Origin: Rhodopirellula sp. P2
GTDB taxonomy: Bacteria > Planctomycetota > Planctomycetia > Pirellulales > Pirellulaceae
Assembly: GCF_028768465.1 (NCBI RefSeq)
Contig: NZ_CP118225.1
Coordinates: 744,001 to 808,000, forward strand
Reading direction: 5' to 3'
DNA: 64,000 nucleotides
Each line of letters opens with the position of its first letter. Within the stretch, counting starts at the first letter, position 1. The position numbers were made by a program, and so were the translations under genes. The notes beneath the pieces were generated by a model, which did not search any database, was not told the DNA's origin, and saw nothing but the letters and a program-made list of their open reading frames with translations. Shown here in pieces: positions 47,189-56,212 of the stretch.

Positions 47189-47296
47189 ATGGCATTAGGA
47201 AAACGACGACGAGAGCAGCAGGGTACGTTTTGGGTTGCGACAGAAAAACTTTGCAACGCACCGCGGAACGCATTCTATTGTATTGGTTCAGCGTGA
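47189..47296 (+). pseudogene. N-terminal fragment of an IS1182-type transposase
   Basis: A 35-codon frame with a good ribosome site (GGAGG) encodes LGKRRREQQGTFWVATEKL, the typical beginning of IS1182-family transposases, and stops after RNAFYCIGSA. The rest of the transposase is missing or unrecognisable. It shows that the edge of the polysaccharide operon has been a target for insertion. Confidence 0.6.
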
Positions 47297-47715
47297 ACTG
47301 GAGTTAGACCTGATCGTTGATATTCCAAAAAGGAAAGTTGCCGACTCGTTTGACGAGTGAATCGGTGTTTCAAAAGTTGTTGATGTGCCACGCAAGTGGG
47401 CTGTCAGCTCCCGATCCAGTGTGGAGGTTTTCGCATTGCGGAAATATCGAAGGGAAAGAGGAGCGGCATCCGAAGACACCGCCGCCCTTCGACGTTTCAC
47501 TTGGCACGGCGTTCGAGTTGGTTCTCACCAGAGCTCTATCCTCCGACCAAGCGTTGTCATTTTATCTGGCGACGCAGTACGTCGCAATCAAGCAGCTTGC
47601 TGCCCGCGCCGCAGTCGACGCGTCTCGCGGGCTGCTTCGAGTTTCTGATCTCGATTGGCGAAGACCTCGCGTTCTTTGCCAAGCAACTTGGCTTGTGGCG
47701 TCATGTCGCCGATGG
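47297..47715. other. Non-coding or decayed stretch between IS fragment and IS66 element
   Basis: Two overlapping frames (47317-47754 and 47396-47719) have some protein-like stretches (PPPFDVSLGTAFELVLTRAL; ISIGEDLAFFAKQLGLWRHV), but neither matches a family that I know. Both run into the IS66 left end. This may be the remainder of a gene cut by the IS66 insertion. Confidence 0.35.
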
Positions 47716-47737
47716 GTAACCGTTCACCAGAACCGTT
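47716..47737 (+). repeat. Left inverted repeat of the IS66 element
   Basis: GTAACCGTTCACCAGAACCG matches the reverse complement of the right end (50325-50346) at all but a few positions. A near copy, with GCAACC in place of GTAACC, lies at 61044. Confidence 0.85.
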
Positions 47738-47792
47738 GTAGGCGCGGGTTTTAGGGTATTGGGTTTATTTTGCTTCCCAATGGAGAACCCCC

Positions 47793-48119
47793 ATGACTCG
47801 ATCCGAAACCGCGAATCTTTGGACGGAGCGTTTGCAACGATTTGAGCAAGCTCAGATGACAGTCGCTGAGTTCTGTACCGCCGAAGGTGTTTCGCAGCCT
47901 TCTTTCTACAACTGGAAACGCAAGCTGCGTTCGGCACGGGATCCGAAAGCCTCCGCCGTGGCCAAGTTTGTGCCCGTCTCGTTTCAAGCCACACCGGATC
48001 GCCCCACTCCTGCTGCGAATCACGCCAGCGCGACGATTGAACTTCCCGGTGGCGTCCGCATTCGTGTCGAAGTACCGACTGATTCTCCGCCGAATCCATT
48101 GCGGAAGGATCAGCCATGA
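47793..48119 (+). CDS. tnpA: IS66 accessory protein TnpA
   Basis: The 108-residue protein has the N-terminal helix-turn-helix of IS66 Orf1: WTERLQRFEQAQMTVAEFC followed by GVSQPSFYNWKRKL. A Pro-rich middle and IELPGGVRIRVEVP follow near the end. It probably binds the element ends. GGAG lies 7 bases before the ATG. It overlaps tnpB by 4 nt (ATGA). Confidence 0.92.
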   Translation: MTRSETANLWTERLQRFEQAQMTVAEFCTAEGVSQPSFYNWKRKLRSARDPKASAVAKFVPVSFQATPDRPTPAANHASATIELPGGVRIRVEVPTDSPPNPLRKDQP

Positions 48120-48484
48120 TCGGATTGCCCGGCAATAAAGTTTCAGGGGGCACGCCGATCTATCTGTGCACCGATCCAGTCGACTTTCGAAAAGGCTTTG
48201 ATGGTCTGACCGGAATCGTCACCACGTCGCTGGGCAAGAGCGTCACCGACGGTTCGCTGTTTCTGTTTGTCAATCGAAAGCGAGACCGCATCAAAGCCCT
48301 CTGGTGGGAGACTGGTGGATTGACCTTGTGGTACAGACGGCTCGAGCAAGGCACCGTTGAGCTGCCAACGTCTCCATGCGATCAATCGCATATCACGATC
48401 GATTCGGTCGAGCTCGCGATGTGGATCGCTGGCGTGTCACTGAAATCGGCCAAGACAAGACGCAAGCGAATGAAAGTTGCTTGA
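48116..48484 (+). CDS. tnpB: IS66 accessory protein TnpB
   Basis: The 122-residue protein matches IS66 Orf2 (PF05717-type): IYLCTDPVDFRKGFDGLTGIV, GSLFLFVNRKRDRIKALWW, GLTLWYRRLEQGTVELP. It is needed for transposition of IS66 elements although its biochemical role is unclear. It is intact here, while the same gene at 55.5 kb has stops and a deletion. Confidence 0.93.
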   Translation: MIGLPGNKVSGGTPIYLCTDPVDFRKGFDGLTGIVTTSLGKSVTDGSLFLFVNRKRDRIKALWWETGGLTLWYRRLEQGTVELPTSPCDQSHITIDSVELAMWIAGVSLKSAKTRRKRMKVA

Positions 48485-48529
48485 TGGGAACACTTTGCAT
48501 CCAGGGTGCGTTTCGTATAATTGCGCACC

Positions 48530-50305
48530 ATGGATGCGAAGCGATCAACGAACGTTCAACCGCCCAATGACATCGAGTCGTGTCACCGCATAATCGCAAG
48601 CCTAAAATCACAAGTCGAAGAGCAAGCCCACTCGGTACTCGAGCTGAAGAGCCACAATGACAAGCTCGAGGAAAAGAACATCGACCTCCAGCTGAAGGTC
48701 GACAAGCTGCTTCAGCAACTCTTTGGCAGACGGAGTGAACGCCGCGTCGACGGCGACGGCCAGCTGTTTCTGGACCTCGGCGATGAAGCGACTCCCGAAG
48801 TGGTCAGTGCACTGGAAGAAGCCGTCCGGGAAGCGGAGCAGGTCGCCCAAGACGCTGAGGAAGAAAAACAGAAACGACGTCGCAAGCAGCCTGCCAAAAA
48901 TGACCGTAAGTTCCCCGAGCACTTGCCGCGAATTGAGCGGATCGTTGACCTTCCCGAAGCTCGACGCGAGGGCTTGAAGCTGATCGGCTATGACGAGGTC
49001 GAAACGCTCGAGTGGATTCGGCCGAAACTTCGTGTTCGCGTCAACAAGTACGCCAAGTACGTTCAGCCAATTGAAAAGAATCGTGTCGAAGAAGGGCCGG
49101 CCATTATCAGCCCCGAGCGCCCTACCGGACTGGTCGCAGGGGATCGCTTCGACGCTTCGATCGGTGTCGAAGTCATCGCTTGGAAGTACTTCTATCACCT
49201 GCCGTTCTACCGTCAGCAAGACCTGTTCGCCGGCAGCGGCTGGACGCCCAGTCGTAGCACGCTGGCGAATATTGAAACCTCCGTCGAGTTCGCGCTACGC
49301 CCACTGGCCGAACACTTGCGGTCGTTTCTCAAGACAGATGCTTGCGTGGGCTGTGATGACACAGGCGTGGTGCTGATCACGCCCAAAGTGATGCCCGACT
49401 TATCGAATCATCCACGCGCAGACCGAGTTGTCGAAGTGCTTGAAAAGGCCATCGCCTCTGGCAAGCCAAGCATCCAAGCGAACTTCTGGGGCTACTACGC
49501 ATCGCGTCTTCCGGTGGTCGGGTTCGACTTCACGGTCAGTCGTCACCGTGACGGCCCCGATGATGTGCTGGCGGATTACGAAGGAACGCTGATCGGCGAC
49601 TGCTGGTCAGGCTTTCAAAAGATCGATGTGCGCAGCGACTCGCGAATCAAGTTCGCAGCGTGCTGGGCGCATGCGCGTCGCAAGATTGACGAGTGCCGCA
49701 GTGCGTTCCCGATCCAAGTGGCGAAGCTGGAATCACTGATCCGGATGCTTTACGACATCGAGGATCAAATCAAGACTCTCGATGACGCGGAGCGACTGTC
49801 GCGAAGGCAAAGCCTCTCGCGTCACGTACTGGGCTTGATCGACGAATACCTGCAAAGCGAAACAATGAGTTCGCCCAAGGTGCTTCCCAAAAGCAATCTT
49901 GGCCAAGCGGCAGCGTACGTGCGTCGACACTGGGCGGCACTGAATCGGTTCACCGAAGACGCTCGCGTTCCGATCGACAACAACGACTGCGAACAGTTGA
50001 TGAAGCGAGTGGCGACAGGCCGCAAGAACTGGTTGTTCAAAGGCTCGCTGTCGGCAGGTGAGCGAGCGGCGAACTTGATGACGATTATCGGGACAGCGAT
50101 TCGCAATGAATTGGACGTTCACGCCTATCTGGATGATGTGCTACGCCGAGCCCTGGCTGGCGAAACCGACTGGTCAGCGCTGAGCCCACCTGCCTGGAGA
50201 AACTCGCACCCGGAATCCATCTGCGACTACCGGCAAGACGAACGTCGACAAGCAGCCGACCGCAAGCGAGTCCGACGCGCCCGCCGCCGACGTCTCAAAA
50301 AATAG
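48530..50305 (+). CDS. tnpC: IS66 transposase TnpC (DDE type)
   Basis: The 591-residue transposase has an N-terminal coiled coil (about 15-70) ending in LQQLFGRRSERR, a zinc-finger-like segment, and a DDE core: Asp in GCDDTGVVL, GDCWSGF, then the Glu in NNDCEQLMKRVATGRKNWLF. The C-terminal tail is very basic. ATG 48530 is preferred; TTG 48521 is in frame. It follows tnpB after 45 bases. Confidence 0.94.
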   Translation: MDAKRSTNVQPPNDIESCHRIIASLKSQVEEQAHSVLELKSHNDKLEEKNIDLQLKVDKLLQQLFGRRSERRVDGDGQLFLDLGDEATPEVVSALEEAVREAEQVAQDAEEEKQKRRRKQPAKNDRKFPEHLPRIERIVDLPEARREGLKLIGYDEVETLEWIRPKLRVRVNKYAKYVQPIEKNRVEEGPAIISPERPTGLVAGDRFDASIGVEVIAWKYFYHLPFYRQQDLFAGSGWTPSRSTLANIETSVEFALRPLAEHLRSFLKTDACVGCDDTGVVLITPKVMPDLSNHPRADRVVEVLEKAIASGKPSIQANFWGYYASRLPVVGFDFTVSRHRDGPDDVLADYEGTLIGDCWSGFQKIDVRSDSRIKFAACWAHARRKIDECRSAFPIQVAKLESLIRMLYDIEDQIKTLDDAERLSRRQSLSRHVLGLIDEYLQSETMSSPKVLPKSNLGQAAAYVRRHWAALNRFTEDARVPIDNNDCEQLMKRVATGRKNWLFKGSLSAGERAANLMTIIGTAIRNELDVHAYLDDVLRRALAGETDWSALSPPAWRNSHPESICDYRQDERRQAADRKRVRRARRRRLKK

Positions 50306-50324
50306 CCGTCAACCCACCAGGTCG

Positions 50325-50346
50325 AATGGTCCCGGTGAACGGTTAC
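50325..50346 (-). repeat. Right inverted repeat of the IS66 element
   Basis: On the minus strand it reads GTAACCGTTCACCGGGACCA. It begins 19 bases after the tnpC stop. A diverged copy ends the relic near 58223. Confidence 0.85.
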
Positions 50347-50571
50347 ACTCGAGTGAATCTCAGACGGTTCGTTATCTCCTCCCGGAGCGTCAATTCACTT
50401 CTGCCGCCCCCCAAATGGCATGCGATTTTTTCGACCGCTATCTTGTTTGTAGCCACGTTTGCGAATAGTCTCAGGCTAGTAGCCCGCCGAAAGAGGTAGT
50501 CGAACACCGCTCGGGCTCGCTGAAACACGTATCATCACACAGTGATAAGCACGTAAAGGACCATTCTGCCG

Positions 50572-53500
50572 ATGAACCTCTTCACCAAGCAACTTTGGTC
50601 TCTTGCTCGTCATCTGAAGGCAGGGGAGTCACGAAACCGCCATCGTTCGAAGCCAAGCGGCATTCACTGTCTTGAGAAACTTGAATCGCGGCTTCCCTTG
50701 ACCGCCGAACTGGATTTCAGCAGTGAGATTTGGGCCCACACTGATCTCACGCCTGCGGATATTCTCGCAGCGGAACCAATTCAGCTTGAGCCGTTTTTTG
50801 TAAGCCAAGGTCCGTCGCTCAGTGCTTCTACCGCGTTGAGCATTCATTCCTTCGCCGAAGATCCAATTCGCACAACCATTGGAGGCGATTTGTATGATGC
50901 CTACCGGCGATCGACGATATTGAGTCCGACCTATTCCGCGGGGGAAAACTCGACACTGACACACAATCCAGTTTTGATCGACTCAAGTGGGAACTATCTC
51001 ATCAACGTCATCGCAAGCGAGAGCACTGAGCAAACGCTCAATGATCTTTTGTCGTTAGGGTTTGTCGAGAATGAAACTTTTGGCAGTGTGATTAGTGGAT
51101 CAATCCCACCACAGAAACTCGGGGGCTTGGCACAGCTAGCGTCCGTCAAATTTGCACGTCCTGTTTACCCACCAAGTCTTTCCGCCGGAACAGTGACAAA
51201 TCAAGCCGACCGCGCATTGCGATCGGACGTGGCGAAGACTCAATTCAGTGTTGATGGTTCCGGAATAAAGATCGGGGTGCTATCAGATAGTTTTGATCGC
51301 AATTCCGGTGGTGGTGGCGCCGCGGGTGGAGTCTCAAGCGGGAACTTACCCGGCCCTGGAAATCCGGCTGGTTTCACTACCCCGGTCCAGGTGTTGAGTG
51401 ACCTGGGGACATCAGGGACCGACGAAGGCCGTGCGATGCTGGAGTTGATACATGACATTGCCCCTGGTGCATCGCTGGCTTTTCACACCGCCAGCGAAGG
51501 TGCTGCGTCCTTTGCGCAAGGAATCCTCGATTTGGCGAATGCAGGGGCAGACGTCATCGTGGATGACGTCACCTACCCTGACCAGCCATTTTTTCAAGAT
51601 GGAATCATTGCACAGGCTGCCGCGAATGTCACTTCACAGGGCATTCCATTCTTCTCATCAGCGGGAAACCAGGGGCGCACTTCATACTCCAGTCAATTCC
51701 GCACCGGTGGCTCAGCGGTATCGATTGCCGGCGCTGGACCATACAACACATTTGACTTCGATCCCGGGCCGGGACAAGACAATTTTCAGTTGGTCGCCTT
51801 GGCTCCAGGCGGGCGGGCAAATATCTCATTTCAATGGGATCAGCCCTTTGCATCCGCAGGAGGAACTGGCGCAGCCAACGACATGGATATATTTGTCTTT
51901 GATTTTCAAACGCAGGCTCTTGTTGCGGCAAGCACAACCTCCAATGTTGGTGGTGACGCCCTTGAAATTGTATCCTTGAGCAATCCGACAGCTCAATCAC
52001 GGTTCTTTAACATTCTGATCGCCGTCAGAGCGATCAACGGGCAGCCACAACCAGGGCTATTGAAATACGTCAGCAGCAGCGTCAGTTTCGACATTGGTGA
52101 ATTTGATACGAGAAGCAGCACGCTCTATGGTCATCACATGGCGGTAGGAGGTGCAGGCATCGCCGCGGCAGACTATCGAGATACACCTGAGTTCGGCGTC
52201 AATCCGCCAGTCCCTCAGCCAACCACATCTGCTGGTGGTCTTCCCATTTTATTCGACGTCAATGGAAATCGTCTCGCTACGCCTGAAGTCCGACAACAAC
52301 CTCGTGTAACCGGTCCGGATAACACCAATACTTCATTCTTCATTCCGGGCAACGATCCCGACGGTGACGGTATTCCAAATTTTTCCGGGACCTCAGCCGC
52401 GGCGCCACATATTGCGGCTGTGGCAGCATTGATGTTGGATTCTTCCGGTGGTCCAAATAGTCTGACGCCAGAGCAAATCTATTCGACCCTGGAACAAACA
52501 GCAATCGATATGCTGTCTCCCGGTTTTGACTTTGAAACCGGATTTGGCTTCGTGAATGCCGAGGCGGCGATCGACGCGGTAAGAAGCACCTCTCCTCCTC
52601 CTCCGCCGCCGCCTTCGAGCCCTTCATTCGTTGGCAAAGTCCTTGGTGAGACCGGGAAGACAACTGCCAATGACGCTTGGAGGACGGTCCAGCTTCGGAA
52701 CGCTTATGTCGATCCGGTGGTGATCGTGTCGCCTGCTTCGTTTGCTGGTTCAGACCCGGTCACGGTGCGTGTTCGCAACGTCGCCTCTGGTAGCTTCCAA
52801 GTTCGTGTCCAAGAATGGGATTATCTGGACGGAAATCACTCCAACGAAAACATCAGTTACCTCGTCGTTGAAAGCGGTACCTACACGCTTCCCGATGGGA
52901 CGCTCGTTCACGCAGGCACTCAATCCGTCAACGCAAATCTCAAGCGGGTCAATTTCCCAGAGGTGTTTGATTCTGCACCGGTGGTGCTCAGCCAAGTTCA
53001 GACAGTCAACGGGCCCTCTGCGGTGGTCACTCGCCAGCAAGAAATCACTCGATCCAGCTTCAAGGTTCGAGTGCAAGAAGAGCAGGGTGCAGACGGATCT
53101 CACAACAACGAGCGGGTTGGCTATGTCGCGTTGGAGCGAGGCAACGGCAGCATTTCTGGATCGCCATATCGAATTCAAGCTACCGGCGAAGTCGTTTCGG
53201 ACACCTTCCGCACGATCAACTTAGGAACCGCATTCAATACCGCCCCCGTCTTCCTCGCTTCGATGCAGACAACCACTGGGGCGGATCCTGCGGGATTGCG
53301 TTTCCGCAACCTGGATCGCGATTCGGTGCAGGTAATTGTCGAGGAGGAAAAATCAGCCGATGCTGAGACCACCCATTCCAATGAAGCTGTCGGCTACGCT
53401 GCCTTCGGCGCCGGCGCGACATTGATTGGGCAGCCCGTTCAAGTTCTTGGTGAGACCGGGAAGGCAACCGCCAATGACGCTTGGAAGACGGTCCAGCTTC

Positions 53501-55434
53501 GGAATGCTTATGTCGATCCGGTGGTGATCGTGTCGCCTGCTTCGTTTGCTGGTTCAGACCCGGTCACGGTTCGTGTTCGCAACGTCACCTCTGGTAGCTT
53601 CCAAGTTCGTGTCCAAGAATGGGATTATCTGGACGGAAATCACTCCAACGAAAACATCAGTTACCTCGTCGTTGAAAGCGGTACCTACACGCTTCCCGAT
53701 GGGACGCTCGTTCACGCAGGCACTCAATCCGTCAACGCAAATCTCAAGCGGGTCAATTTCCCAGAGGTGTTTGATTCTGCACCGGTGGTGCTCAGCCAAG
53801 TTCAGACAGTCAACGGGCCCTCTGCGGTGGTCACTCGCCAGCAAGAAATCACTCGATCCAGCTTCAAGGTTCGAGTGCAAGAAGAGCAGGGTGCAGACGG
53901 ATCTCACAACAACGAGCGGGTTGGCTATGTCGCGTTGGAGCGAGGCAACGGCAGCATTTCTGGATCGCCATATCGAATTCAAGCTACCGGCGAAGTCGTT
54001 TCGGACACCTTCCGCACGATCAACTTAGGAACCGCATTCAATACCGCCCCCGTCTTCCTCGCTTCGATGCAGACAACCACAGGAACGGATCCTGCGGGAT
54101 TGCGTTTCCGCAACCTGGATCGCGATTCGGTGCAGGTAATTGTCGAGGAGGAAAAATCAGCCGATGCTGAGACCACTCATTCCAATGAAGCTGTCGGCTA
54201 CGCTGCCTTCGGTGCCGGCGCGACATTGATTGGGCAGCCCGTTCAAGTCCTTGGTGAGACAGGGAAGACGACCGCCAATGACGCTTGGAAGACGGTCCAG
54301 CTTCGGAACGCTTATGTCGATCCGGTGGTCATCGTGTCACCTCCTTCGTTTGCCGGCTCAGACCCGGTCACGGTTCGTGTTCGCAACGTCACCTCTGGTA
54401 GCTTCCAAGTTCGTGTCCAAGAATGGGATTATCTGGACGGAAATCACTCCAACGAAAACATCAGTTACCTCGTCGTTGAAAGCGGTACCTACACGCTTCC
54501 CGATGGGACGCTCGTTCACGCAGGCACTCAATCCGTCAACGCAAATCTCAAGCGGGTCAATTTCCCAGAGGTGTTTGATTCTGCACCGGTGGTGCTCAGC
54601 CAAGTTCAGACAGTCAACGGGCCCTCTGCGGTGGTCACTCGCCAGCAAGAAATCACTCGATCCAGCTTCAAGGTTCGAGTGCAAGAAGAGCAGGGTGCAG
54701 ACGGATCTCACAACAACGAGCGGGTTGGCTATGTCGCGTTGGAGCGAGGCAACGGCAGCATTTCTGGATCGCCATATCGAATTCAAGCTACCGGCGAAGT
54801 CGTTTCGGACACCTTCCGCACGATCAACTTAGGAACCGCATTCAATACCGCCCCCGTCTTCCTCGCTTCGATGCAGACAACCACTGGGACGGATCCTGCG
54901 GGATTGCGTTTCCGCAACCTGGATCGCGATTCGGTGCAGGTAATTGTCGAGGAGGAAAAATCAGCCGATGCTGAGACCACCCATTCCAATGAAGCTGTCG
55001 GGTACGCTGCCTTCGGCGCCGGCCCCATTCTTTCACGCAACACCGCCGCTTTCGGAACGAATGCAGCCGCATTTTTAACGAACGCTGCGACCACGATTGT
55101 AGAAGAACCTTTGAGGCAGGATCCCAATCAAGATGGCGTTATTAGCGCACTGGATGCTTTGATCATCATCAACCACCTGTCGGATCAAGGGCACATCGGT
55201 TCTGAACCGCTGAACAAAGCAACCAATCTTGAATTGGACATCAACAACGATGGTTACGTGACCGCGCTTGACGCCCTCATGATCATCAATTCGATTGCTC
55301 GTCCTGCTTTCAAGATGGGGGCAACTCACGAGGAATCGGTGAGCACTGACCTTCAGCAACAAACAGCTGTTGATGCATTTTTTCGGAAAGAAGATCTAAA
55401 AACCTTGCTCCAGGAGGACGTTCTTCTGGTTTAG
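50572..55434 (+). CDS. Secreted subtilase with three lectin-like modules and dockerin-type repeats
   Basis: This 1620-residue exported protein begins with a basic N-terminus and LEKLESRLPLTAE, a planctomycete LEPR-XLL-type surface motif. The subtilisin-like (S8) domain spans about residues 215-640, with Asp in IGVLSDSFD (about 232), His in ELIHDIAPGA (about 292), Asn in SSAGNQG (about 364) and Ser in SGTSAAAPHIAAV (about 605). A Pro-rich hinge leads to three almost identical 268-residue modules. Each has three subrepeats with the pattern QE-x5-DG-x-H-x2-E-x4-Y, which resembles H-type lectin domains. Two calcium-binding dockerin-like repeats (DPNQDGVISALDALIIIN, DINNDGYVTALDALMIIN) close it. 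It probably degrades protein or glycoprotein at the cell surface. Confidence 0.9.
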   Translation: MNLFTKQLWSLARHLKAGESRNRHRSKPSGIHCLEKLESRLPLTAELDFSSEIWAHTDLTPADILAAEPIQLEPFFVSQGPSLSASTALSIHSFAEDPIRTTIGGDLYDAYRRSTILSPTYSAGENSTLTHNPVLIDSSGNYLINVIASESTEQTLNDLLSLGFVENETFGSVISGSIPPQKLGGLAQLASVKFARPVYPPSLSAGTVTNQADRALRSDVAKTQFSVDGSGIKIGVLSDSFDRNSGGGGAAGGVSSGNLPGPGNPAGFTTPVQVLSDLGTSGTDEGRAMLELIHDIAPGASLAFHTASEGAASFAQGILDLANAGADVIVDDVTYPDQPFFQDGIIAQAAANVTSQGIPFFSSAGNQGRTSYSSQFRTGGSAVSIAGAGPYNTFDFDPGPGQDNFQLVALAPGGRANISFQWDQPFASAGGTGAANDMDIFVFDFQTQALVAASTTSNVGGDALEIVSLSNPTAQSRFFNILIAVRAINGQPQPGLLKYVSSSVSFDIGEFDTRSSTLYGHHMAVGGAGIAAADYRDTPEFGVNPPVPQPTTSAGGLPILFDVNGNRLATPEVRQQPRVTGPDNTNTSFFIPGNDPDGDGIPNFSGTSAAAPHIAAVAALMLDSSGGPNSLTPEQIYSTLEQTAIDMLSPGFDFETGFGFVNAEAAIDAVRSTSPPPPPPPSSPSFVGKVLGETGKTTANDAWRTVQLRNAYVDPVVIVSPASFAGSDPVTVRVRNVASGSFQVRVQEWDYLDGNHSNENISYLVVESGTYTLPDGTLVHAGTQSVNANLKRVNFPEVFDSAPVVLSQVQTVNGPSAVVTRQQEITRSSFKVRVQEEQGADGSHNNERVGYVALERGNGSISGSPYRIQATGEVVSDTFRTINLGTAFNTAPVFLASMQTTTGADPAGLRFRNLDRDSVQVIVEEEKSADAETTHSNEAVGYAAFGAGATLIGQPVQVLGETGKATANDAWKTVQLRNAYVDPVVIVSPASFAGSDPVTVRVRNVTSGSFQVRVQEWDYLDGNHSNENISYLVVESGTYTLPDGTLVHAGTQSVNANLKRVNFPEVFDSAPVVLSQVQTVNGPSAVVTRQQEITRSSFKVRVQEEQGADGSHNNERVGYVALERGNGSISGSPYRIQATGEVVSDTFRTINLGTAFNTAPVFLASMQTTTGTDPAGLRFRNLDRDSVQVIVEEEKSADAETTHSNEAVGYAAFGAGATLIGQPVQVLGETGKTTANDAWKTVQLRNAYVDPVVIVSPPSFAGSDPVTVRVRNVTSGSFQVRVQEWDYLDGNHSNENISYLVVESGTYTLPDGTLVHAGTQSVNANLKRVNFPEVFDSAPVVLSQVQTVNGPSAVVTRQQEITRSSFKVRVQEEQGADGSHNNERVGYVALERGNGSISGSPYRIQATGEVVSDTFRTINLGTAFNTAPVFLASMQTTTGTDPAGLRFRNLDRDSVQVIVEEEKSADAETTHSNEAVGYAAFGAGPILSRNTAAFGTNAAAFLTNAATTIVEEPLRQDPNQDGVISALDALIIINHLSDQGHIGSEPLNKATNLELDINNDGYVTALDALMIINSIARPAFKMGATHEESVSTDLQQQTAVDAFFRKEDLKTLLQEDVLLV
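52639..55023 (+). repeat. Three near-identical 804-bp tandem repeats within the subtilase gene
   Basis: Units begin at 52639, 53443 and 54247 with GT(C/T)CTTGGTGAGAC. Long stretches are identical base for base; the few differences include GCC/ACC for Ala/Thr, GCGGAT/ACGGAT for Ala/Thr, and GCTTCG/CCTTCG for Ala/Pro. The third unit lacks the last 20-odd bases. The near-identity at silent positions indicates a recent duplication or ongoing gene conversion. Confidence 0.95.
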
Positions 55435-55519
55435 GCGTAAATACTTGTCTAGCGACAATAAGTTTTCCCTGCTCGAGGACACGATCACATCGGTGCAGGG
55501 TAACCGTAGACCAAAACTG

Positions 55520-56210
55520 TTGTCGACGCAGGTTGATCTTTGCGCGCAGCCCATTGATTTCCGGAAAGGGTTTGACGGGCTCACTGGCATCGTTACCAAC
55601 ACGCTGGGGCAGAGAGTCAATGACGGTTCTCTGTTTCTCTTTGCCAATCGCAAGCGTGATCGCATCAAAGCCCTGTGGTGCCCGGTCCAGTGATACCCAG
55701 GCGGCGGGCTTACGTTCAGGTACAAGCGGCTCGAGCACGGCACCGTCGAACTACTCAAGACCGATTGCGAAACATCGCATGTGACAATCGACAATGTTGG
55801 CTTTGACGGCCAATTGCATTTTGACTTGGCCGAAGAGCCCACGCCCGAAGTCATCAGCGCACTCGAAGAGGCGATCCGCGACGCTGAGCAAATCGTTGAC
55901 GACGCCGAAGAAGACAAGAAGAAGCGACGACGAAATCGCCCCCCAACAGGCGACCACAAGTTCCCCGAACACTTGCCGCATTATGAACGCATCGTCGATG
56001 TTCCTGAAGGACAGTGAGACGGGCTGACGCCAATTGGCTACAACGAAGTGGAGACTCTCGAGTGGGTTCCCGCGGACCTGAAAGTCCGCCTGACGAAGTA
56101 TGCCAAATACGCACATCCAACCGACAAGCCCCGAGCAGCCCACCGGCCTTGCCGAAGGTGATTGCTTTGACGTATCGATCGGTGTCGAAGTGTTGGCCTG
56201 GAAGTACTTC
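55520..56210 (+). pseudogene. IS66 tnpB-tnpC remnant fused by deletion
   Basis: The reading starts in tnpB (STQVDLCAQPIDFRKGFDGLTGIV) and hits an in-frame TGA near 55691. It continues in the same frame (RYKRLEHGTVELL), then passes directly into the tnpC part QLHFDLAEEPTPEVISALEEA. The tnpB end and the tnpC start have therefore been deleted. A further stop near 56015 and frameshifts follow, up to the IS630 insertion point. Confidence 0.8.
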
Positions 56211-56212
56211 TA

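Larger units (their letters stand above)
47716..50346 (+). mobile_element. Apparently complete IS66-family insertion sequence (2631 bp)
   Basis: The ends are imperfect inverted repeats: GTAACCGTTCACCAGAACCG at the left (47716) and GTAACCGTTCACCGGGACCA on the other strand at the right (ending 50346). Inside are three same-strand genes in the standard IS66 order tnpA-tnpB-tnpC, all without frameshifts. The 8 bases outside each end (GCCGATGG and ACTCGAGT) do not match, so the usual 8-bp target duplication is absent. That points to a rearrangement or recombination between copies after insertion. Related relics occur at 55.5-58.2 kb and 61.0-61.6 kb. Confidence 0.9.

Noticed and set aside
52639-55023. 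Long direct repeats as a CRISPR array or mobile element
   Set aside because: The units are 804 bp, contiguous and in frame within one protein, so they are protein modules.
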